Origin: Isohypsibius dastychi
Lineage: Eukaryota > Tardigrada > Eutardigrada > Parachela > Isohypsibiidae
Direction: 5' to 3'
DNA length: 27,118 nucleotides
Assembly: GCA_034696485.1 (NCBI GenBank)
Contig: JAQIWT010000230.1
Location: 1-27,118 of the forward strand
Positions 21,438 through 27,118 of this stretch are shown one piece after another. Numbering within the stretch: the stretch's first letter is position 1; each line of letters starts with the position of its first letter. A program made the translations under genes and the position numbers. Under the pieces are notes generated by a model. It was given only the letters and a program-made list of their open reading frames with translations, made no database searches and was not told the origin of the DNA.

Positions 21438-24335
21438 ATGGTTGACAGCGGCATTCTCACGGCATTTGATGGCATGGACATCGATTCTGAGATTTTCCAT
21501 CCAGTCAGAGAAGTCCTCACTCCGTACAAATTGTTGGTCGCCGTTTTGATTCGTGAATATGTTCGACTTCGTCGGGATTTGGGACCAGATTCTCCGATTG
21601 GAAAGTCGAGCTCTGGCAGTAAGGAGAAAGAGCGGGATGAATGTCGTACGTACCTTGCCAGAGCTGGATTCGAACTGGAAGGATACGTGATGACTGCGCG
21701 AGAGACATTTGACACACTGCGGATGCTCCAACATCTGATGCGTTCGACTGAGCGAACTTTTTCCTGTTTGATCGGCCTAATTCGACCAGTTCTTTCTCGG
21801 GCTCATTTCTTGCTGTTTCGACGAGTTATTGACATTTTGAAGAAAGACGACCCAGAAGAGACGTTGAAGTATCTGGAAAACAACGTGGATGCGTGCCTCA
21901 AGCAGCTTTGCGCGAAGGTAGGCTCTCTTCAATTTTCGCTTTGAGGTTATTTATTTTTTAGCGTTATCTGCTCTGTTCGGATTATAGTTTCTTCATCAGA
22001 TTCTCCATGTATTTGAATGGCTAGTCAGGCTGGACTCCGGCTTCTTTTTTTTAGTAATTAATTTCATTATAGTATGATAGTGAGGCTCCGGAAGTGCTCA
22101 TACTGTGCTTTTAGTTAGCCGCAGTTTTTAAGAAAGATTAAATCTTCTCGTATTTCACTCCTCAGTTCACTCTTAATTCCTGTTTTTCAGACCGATTGTT
22201 CGCCGGGAGCGCTCTACGTACGTCATGTGCGACTTTTGTACGGAGAGATGACCGTTGGTGGTCTTGAGCGCTTCAGTGCTCATTTATTGGAATATTTCGA
22301 GTCGGGTCATCAGGCTCTGGAGGATATCGATCCAAAAATCTGGGCTGCCTTCGATAAACCAAAACCACCTTCCAACTCGACGGATTTTTCTGCTGCACTG
22401 AACGCAGATTTTGTGCTTCAGCAAGAAACCAACTTGATTCTAAATAATCCCGCTGTGGCCGGTGTTGGATTTGGAGGCCAGAAGGAACAAATTGCCAGAA
22501 TCTTCAATACAAAACCGATGACGGAAAATGTGCAGTATGTGTTGTTTCTGGATTGTATCCGTCGGAAAGATTTTGGTCAAGCGGTTTCGGTTCTGCACAA
22601 GTTTTTTGATCTGAAGTCAGCGAATGACGAGACGAGCCATGAGCAAGGAGCTGGTGTGGCTTGTCTTCATCTCTGCATCATGCATTACAATGCTGGACAT
22701 CATTCTTTGGCACTTCGCTTTCTTCAAGTACGTACTGTTGATTTTCGTTTCTTTGATTAGATGGACTTCGGGTTTATCGGTTACAATAGATTCGCGTAAC
22801 TAATGTTTCTGCACACAATCTGTTTTGCCGAATTATTTTATTTCTCGCAGTGCAAATTCGAAATTATTATTTTGTAGTTGTGACGAAAAATCTATCTTTC
22901 ATCTTGATGCTTCAAGGCATTTTTTGTCTAAGTCATGGAGTTTTGTGTTTTTGTTATTTTAATTCCTGTTTCGGGATCGTGAATTTTCTCGGTTTATTCT
23001 GGTTCAACAGCTTCCTTCTGTTTTCAGGAGTGTATTTTTATCGCCCAGGAAAAAGGAGAGAGTCAGCTCCTGACCAATGCCATGTATTGGGTTGCTATCC
23101 TTGAGGAAAACAACAATCAGTATGACAAGCTCATCCGCGGAGCTCGTGGAGCAGACTTGGACTCTGCCACCTGTCCGGAAGTGAAATCTCTCTTCTCATC
23201 TTTACTCACCCAGTTCGACACGTTCAGCGGCGCTGCTCCGTCTTCCGTTCTCCGTGACCTCGATTCGTTAGATAAATCAGATCTCAACGGTACCATTCCT
23301 CTCTTGTCGCAATTCGCAACCCGAGCCACTTTCTGGAAAGCCTATGGATTTCACGCAATCTCGAATATTTACGCCCAGGCTAATGTCCAGATTTTCCCCC
23401 GAGACTCTTCCGGGAGATTTCCCATTGCCAATGAGTCGGTCGCTTTGTCTGCCGGTTTGATTCTCGAAAATGCGGTGAGATTTCATGGTGATACTGCGTT
23501 GGAAATTATCCTGGATTATTGCAATGACATATTTCCGGTGGAAAAATTTCCGGACTGGCATTTGTGGGGACTGAGCTTTTTCATCTGGAAATACGAGCGA
23601 GCTTTTCGACAGCTGGATTACGAAACCTGTGATTCAGTGGTCAAGCAGTTGATTGGAATCAGCCTACCGGAAGCGACTATTCGAAAAGCGGAGTTGTTGT
23701 TTTTCAAAGACCGAAAACCTCAGGCCGCATTGGGGTTGATTGATGAAATGTTGAAAATGACCCGGAGTGTCGCCGCTCATGTTGATAGTTTCGAGCTCGG
23801 ATCAACAATGATGGAATCGCGGCTTCTTTTGCTGAAAGCTGATATTTTGACGAGAACCGGATGTCCACTGGAAGCGCTCAACGTTCTTGTAAAAGCCTTG
23901 GGACTCACAGCTTCACATCCTAATGTTTTATGGCGTGCTAAAGTTCAGTTGCATTTGGCTTATGTTTGGATGAATTTGGAGGAATTTAAACAAGCGGAAA
24001 TATTTCTGGAGTGGTGTTTCCCGGTTTTGATTGGAAGTGATTTTATGATGGACCAGGTCAGATGTTGGTTCTTAAAAGGACGGCTGTTGTGGAGGAAATT
24101 ATCTGCGCAGGAAATGAGCGAGATGGATATTACTGAGGTTGTTCGATGTCTTGATAATGCCCTGGACGGATTTACAGCTTGCTGTTCAGTGGAAGATATG
24201 TTGGTTTCTTTGCATATGCTCATTGAGATTTATGATCGAAATGGTGATAGTGTCAACCGAGATGCTTACGTTCTTAAGTTCCTTGACGTCACGAAAAAGT
24301 ACCCGGCTTGTTCGAGTTTGTCCTTGGCCGGCTGA
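21438..24335 (+). CDS. ANAPC5: Anaphase-promoting complex subunit 5 (APC5)
   Basis: Exons: 21438-21917, 22191-22727 and 23028-24335, all joined in phase 0; 774 aa, close to human APC5 (755 aa). APC5 is a TPR-like scaffold subunit of the APC/C ubiquitin ligase, which drives anaphase and mitotic exit by tagging securin and cyclin B. Evidence: the N-terminal helical domain carries LTPYKLLVAVLIREY (about 27-41). Helical-repeat pairs follow, such as CLHLCIMHYNAGHHSLALRFLQ, RATFWKAYGFHAISNIYAQANVQ, LLLKADILTRTGCPLEALNVLVKALGL, VQLHLAYVWMNLEEFKQAEIFLEW and VRCLDNALDGFTACCSVEDMLVSLHMLIEIYDRNGD, in family order. The start is the first ATG, directly after a 5' UTR acceptor. A poly(A) signal lies 65 bp after the stop. 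Sequence identity is modest, but length, order and the C-terminal repeats agree. Confidence 0.85.
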
Positions 24336-24399
24336 GCTGACGTTTGTGAGACAATGGACGTGCGCGGATTCTGTTTGTGTTGAACGGATTCTGGAATGA

Positions 24400-24405
24400 A
24401 ATAAA
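24400..24405 (+). terminator. Poly(A) signal AATAAA, APC5
   Basis: Canonical hexamer in TGAAATAAAGTTG, 65 bp after the APC5 stop codon. Confidence 0.7.
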
Positions 24406-24478
24406 GTTGCAGATGGCCTTGCCCTCGTCAAAGTTACCACTCGCGTAATGTTCGCTTTCTGACTTGGTACCATTTTCA

Positions 24479-24524
24479 CATCCGTTTTGCGTAACCAGGT
24501 GCCAACCTGGTTACGAAACGGATG
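24479..24524. repeat. Foldback repeat CATCCGTTT...AAACGGATG
   Basis: The left arm 24479-24500 and right arm 24505-24524 are complementary apart from a 2-base bulge, with a 4-base loop. The arm includes CGTAACCAGGT. It lies about 75 bp past the APC5 poly(A) signal. Confidence 0.85.
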
Positions 24525-24575
24525 GTATCGTTATCCTACTCGCATTCTGGCTAGAGAATGACAACCGTTCCGTTA

Positions 24576-24960
24576 ACTGCACCGTTCCGCAACGGAACGG
24601 TTATACCGTGCAGTGCCGTTTCTGATAACGGTGGCTCCAACCGCTTCCGTTCAGTTACAGTTAAAAAACCCGGCTGCACCGTTCCGTTCAGTTAAAACAA
24701 TGGGGACGGTTTCATTTTCGCCGGACAGTTGACGGACTGAATACATTTTTTAAACAAAGGAATTCGCCCTCTGTAGGCTCTGTATTCTCTGTTGAAGAAG
24801 CGCAAGGCGAAAGAATTGCGTGCTCACATTTACATCCTTGTTGCTTGCTTGCCAAACAAAAGGATGTAATAAAACGAATTTTTGATTTTTTGTTCCGTTC
24901 AGTTGTCGTCAGGAATTTTACTTTCGCTTGACCGTGGCCGTTCCGTTACAGTTACGATGA
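24576..24960. repeat. Dispersed CCGTTCCGTTCAGTT repeat cluster with internal hairpin
   Basis: A hairpin of ACCGTTCCG (24581-24589) and CGGAACGGT (24593-24601), flanked by ACTGCAC/GTGCAGT, is followed by degenerate direct copies of CCGTTCCGTTCAGTTA. These lie at about 24641-24660, 24679-24694, 24891-24905 and 24937-24955. The copies face the same way and are irregularly spaced. This looks like remains of a repeat element rather than coding DNA. Confidence 0.7.
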
Positions 24961-25016
24961 ACGACGATGATTTCGGGCCACCCCCACTATATGCAAAATG
25001 CCTTCTATATCTGGCC

Positions 25017-25076
25017 GCTGGGGGTCTGCGAGTAAGCTACCCTCCACTGTAGAGGGGGTACTCAGCCACTCCCCCA
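25017..25076. repeat. Imperfect multi-stem foldback
   Basis: CTGGGGG near 25018 pairs with CCCCCAG near 25071. Inside, GAGTA pairs with TACTC and ACCCTC with GAGGGGGT, around a short loop. The minus strand superficially resembles the start of a tRNA (GGGGGAGTGGCTGAGT), but no T-arm GGTTCGA box is present, so no tRNA is called. Confidence 0.5.
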
Positions 25077-25175
25077 GTTAAACCACAACAATATATCGTC
25101 CTTCCTTCCTCTTTTCTTCCTCGTCTTCTTTCATTTTCTTCGGCTCTCTTTCCTCCATATCCCTTTATTCATTCC

Positions 25176-25653
25176 ATGGATAATCTGGAGGAATGGGCAA
25201 ATCAGGATATTTTGAGTGGAAGAATGCCTCGTCGGGACTCGGGAGGCAGCAAAAAACTTTGGAATTCCAAAGTCAACTTTGCAAAGTTGTCTGCGTGGAG
25301 CAGATAAAGAAAACGTTGGCCAAAGCGAGATTTTATCGTCCAAAAAAAAGCTGATCTGGAGCAAATATTGTTGGAAATGGCGAGAAATGGTATTCCACTT
25401 AATAAAAGCCTGCTTCGCGATTTTGGAAAAATCGGTTTTTGATCCTCAGGAAAAAATCGTCCGAAAAAGCTCCCAAAGAACAGGAGATCAGAGATCTCAC
25501 TTGAAAACGTTCTTATCTGATACAGAATATCAAGCTGCAATGAACGACAAAAAGCAGAATTATTCGGAGCTGATGAAGAAAAAAAGTCCTGATGCCAAAG
25601 TTGGACTTCCGGTGAAGAAAGGGCCAGGTCGACCAAAGAAAACCTTTTCCTGA
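25176..25653 (+). pseudogene. Frameshifted psq/HTH (pogo/Tigger-like) remnant with AT-hook
   Basis: Three reading frames carry pieces of one protein. The first, from ATG 25176, gives MDNLEEWANQDILSGRM. The second, from about 25235, gives REAAKNFGIPKSTLQSCLRG, a textbook psq-type helix-turn-helix as in CENP-B, pogo and Tigger N-termini. The third, after an A8 run near 25345, gives KKADLEQILLEMARNGIPL, the expected continuation, ending at a stop near 25439; the second frame then resumes to a C-terminal KKGPGRPKK, an AT-hook. At least two frameshifts are needed, so it is a decayed copy, or possibly sequencing errors in A-runs. No DDE transposase domain is recognised downstream. It is a DNA-binding part of a transposon or a protein derived from one. 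Confidence 0.65.
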
Positions 25654-27118
25654 ATCTGTGATCATGATTTGTGAATTTTGATGTATTTATGGGTTTTACA
25701 GTACATGGCATGTTCAGTCAAAAGTTGGTCTTACAAAATATGTTCGTTCTGATTTTTCTGATCCTTGATAGCCGGTGAGTAGTTTCACGAGAATCCGGGT
25801 AGCTGAGAGTGAGGACTGAAATTGCACCATGGTGTACGCAAGCACAGTAGGTGGACCACTGTGTATTGTGAAAATAAAAGGACATGTTTTGACACGAGAG
25901 CAGTCGCGGATACGCAAAAGCGTACCCCATCGACGGTGTACACATAAGAATGCTATACGCGAACGCTGATGGCGTCGCGCATTTGTCCCGAAATTTCGAA
26001 TGTACACCAGTCTGACAAGTACATTTCGCGCCACTTTATCCAGAAAAACAGCCAGTTTCTCAAATTCTCCCAATTTTTGCTCCTCAGCTACCTACTCTGT
26101 TTTTTTGGGGACTCATGGCAGATTTTGATGTGAAATTTGAGAGCAATGAGCAAGATGGTAGGCAGTGTGAGAAAAGATGCCGTTTTTCCAATAGCCAAAC
26201 AAAATGAGATTCATTCTTTTTTTGCGTGAATAAATCAGAAATGAGTCACCAGACTGTCAATTGCTGAGCATTATAGATGAAAACGCGTCTCCTCAAAAAA
26301 GTATGCATTCCGCGAAATAATTCACCAGGGCATAGCACGACAAACGCAACAATTAAATGACTTTAAGTTCCGCCGGAAGTCCGATTCGTCCAACTTCAGC
26401 GTGCCTCTCCAGCTTCGAACGCAGATATTCCATGAGCTTGGCAAATTATCCGGAATAATTTTGAACATGGAATGAAGAATCGGGTCTCCAACAAAATAAT
26501 TCTCACGCAATGCTGAAGAATGAGCAATTTTACGATCTGGTGAATGAAACCTCAAAAATCGCTTTTACCTTTAGAAATCTCTCAGCGTTGGACGAAAAAA
26601 TGTACGTTCGTCTTGCGTTCTTTTACTGAGATGACACGAGCAGAGTCAGATCACGATTTGAAAAGTTCATTGGAAGAATAGTGATGAAATCTTCGTCTTC
26701 AGAATCTGAGTCATCCGCAGCTCGAATGAGCTTCCACAGGTCCATTTCCGACGAAAATTGGTTGAGGTACATGAAAACATTTTATTGCCTGTAGAAAATG
26801 TGAGATCTGAGGAGAAAGAACAACTCTTGTGCATTTTGTCCGCTGGAAAAAGGAGTGGGTAAAAAATATTAGGAGTGGTGTACATGTGGTGATTGTACAC
26901 CAGGGTATTTGCGGACGGCTGGCGTTTGTGTGCACAGACGTTGATGTTTGGTGCATTTTTCGCAGTTTTGATTTAAGGACAGTGGTGGTTGGTGCACAAT
27001 TGCCCGATTTCAGGACGCGCCAATCACCAGTCACAGTGGTATACACAAACTGTTTGCGCAATTGGTGTGATTTGTGGCCACCTGTGCGTGCACCATGGCT
27101 TCGTGCGTATACAATGGT
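25654..27118. other. Non-coding or transposon-derived tail of the window
   Basis: No recognisable gene. Several open frames of 75-120 codons on the minus strand lack family likeness. A sequence near 25826-25850 (CACCATGGTGTACGC) partly mirrors one at the right edge (GCGTATACAATGG, about 27106-27117), and GCACCATGG occurs at both places, so the stretch may lie inside an old inverted-repeat element cut by the window edge. A short ATG frame at about 26116 followed by a GTAGGC donor might be an exon start but is unsupported. Confidence 0.35.

Noticed and set aside
25017-25076. tRNA gene or tRNA-derived SINE on the minus strand
   Set aside because: A-box-like start only; no T-arm GGTTCGA box and the arms do not fold as a cloverleaf.
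25216-25653. Intact 145-aa psq protein
   Set aside because: The frame loses the expected HTH continuation, which appears in another frame after an A-run, so the plain frame is not the original protein.
25202-25711. 169-codon minus-strand open frame opposite the psq remnant
   Set aside because: Low-complexity Phe/Ser/Leu-rich translation, the expected shadow of a Lys/Glu-rich plus strand; no family likeness.
1-27118. Bacterial or horizontally acquired segment
   Set aside because: All recognised genes carry introns and belong to eukaryotic families; no change in gene style marks a foreign block.

Overview
This is a stretch of nuclear DNA from an animal, most likely an invertebrate with a compact genome. 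Genes are split by GT-AG introns, many only 57-150 bp, with short pyrimidine tracts before the acceptors. The proteins are deeply conserved eukaryotic or metazoan families. The style (small introns, closely packed genes on both strands) would fit an ecdysozoan such as a tardigrade or nematode, but nothing in the sequence fixes the phylum. I rebuilt exon-intron structures by hand from reading frame, splice sites and family similarity; they are predictions, not transcript evidence.

Layout. 1-2357: mostly non-coding, with a tandem repeat of 144-bp units (330-916) and one possible small secreted-peptide gene (1716-1874). 2358-3765 (+): TMEM41B, an ER lipid scramblase of the VTT/DedA family, six coding exons. 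4195-9509 (+): topoisomerase III beta, about 12 exons. Its usual C-terminal zinc-finger/RGG region is absent; in its place are a long proline/serine-rich tail, a string of tiny symmetric exons and a double-stranded-RNA-binding domain. 10024-12405 (-): a C2H2 zinc-finger gene with six fingers whose 5' end is not found; its largest intron holds a 373-bp foldback element. 12406-15886: gene-poor, with a perfect 23-bp-arm hairpin at 15580-15670. 15930-18877 (+): a MYORG-like glycoside hydrolase family 31 membrane protein that seems to have lost its catalytic nucleophile. 19483-20883 (-): a divergent histone H3 with a long N-terminal tail and an enlarged loop 1, a centromeric-H3 (CENP-A) candidate. 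21438-24335 (+): anaphase-promoting complex subunit 5. 24336-27118: repeat debris, including foldbacks, a dispersed CCGTTCCGTTCAGTT-type repeat and a frameshifted psq/HTH (pogo/Tigger-like) remnant with an AT-hook.

Functional links. Two neighbouring genes act in chromosome segregation: the H3 variant and APC5 are divergently transcribed from one 554-bp interval and may share a cell-cycle promoter. The topoisomerase and the zinc-finger gene are tail to tail, with poly(A) signals on opposite strands only about 30 bp apart. The most notable observations are the TOP3B-dsRBD architecture, the unusual H3 variant and the predicted GH31 pseudoenzyme.
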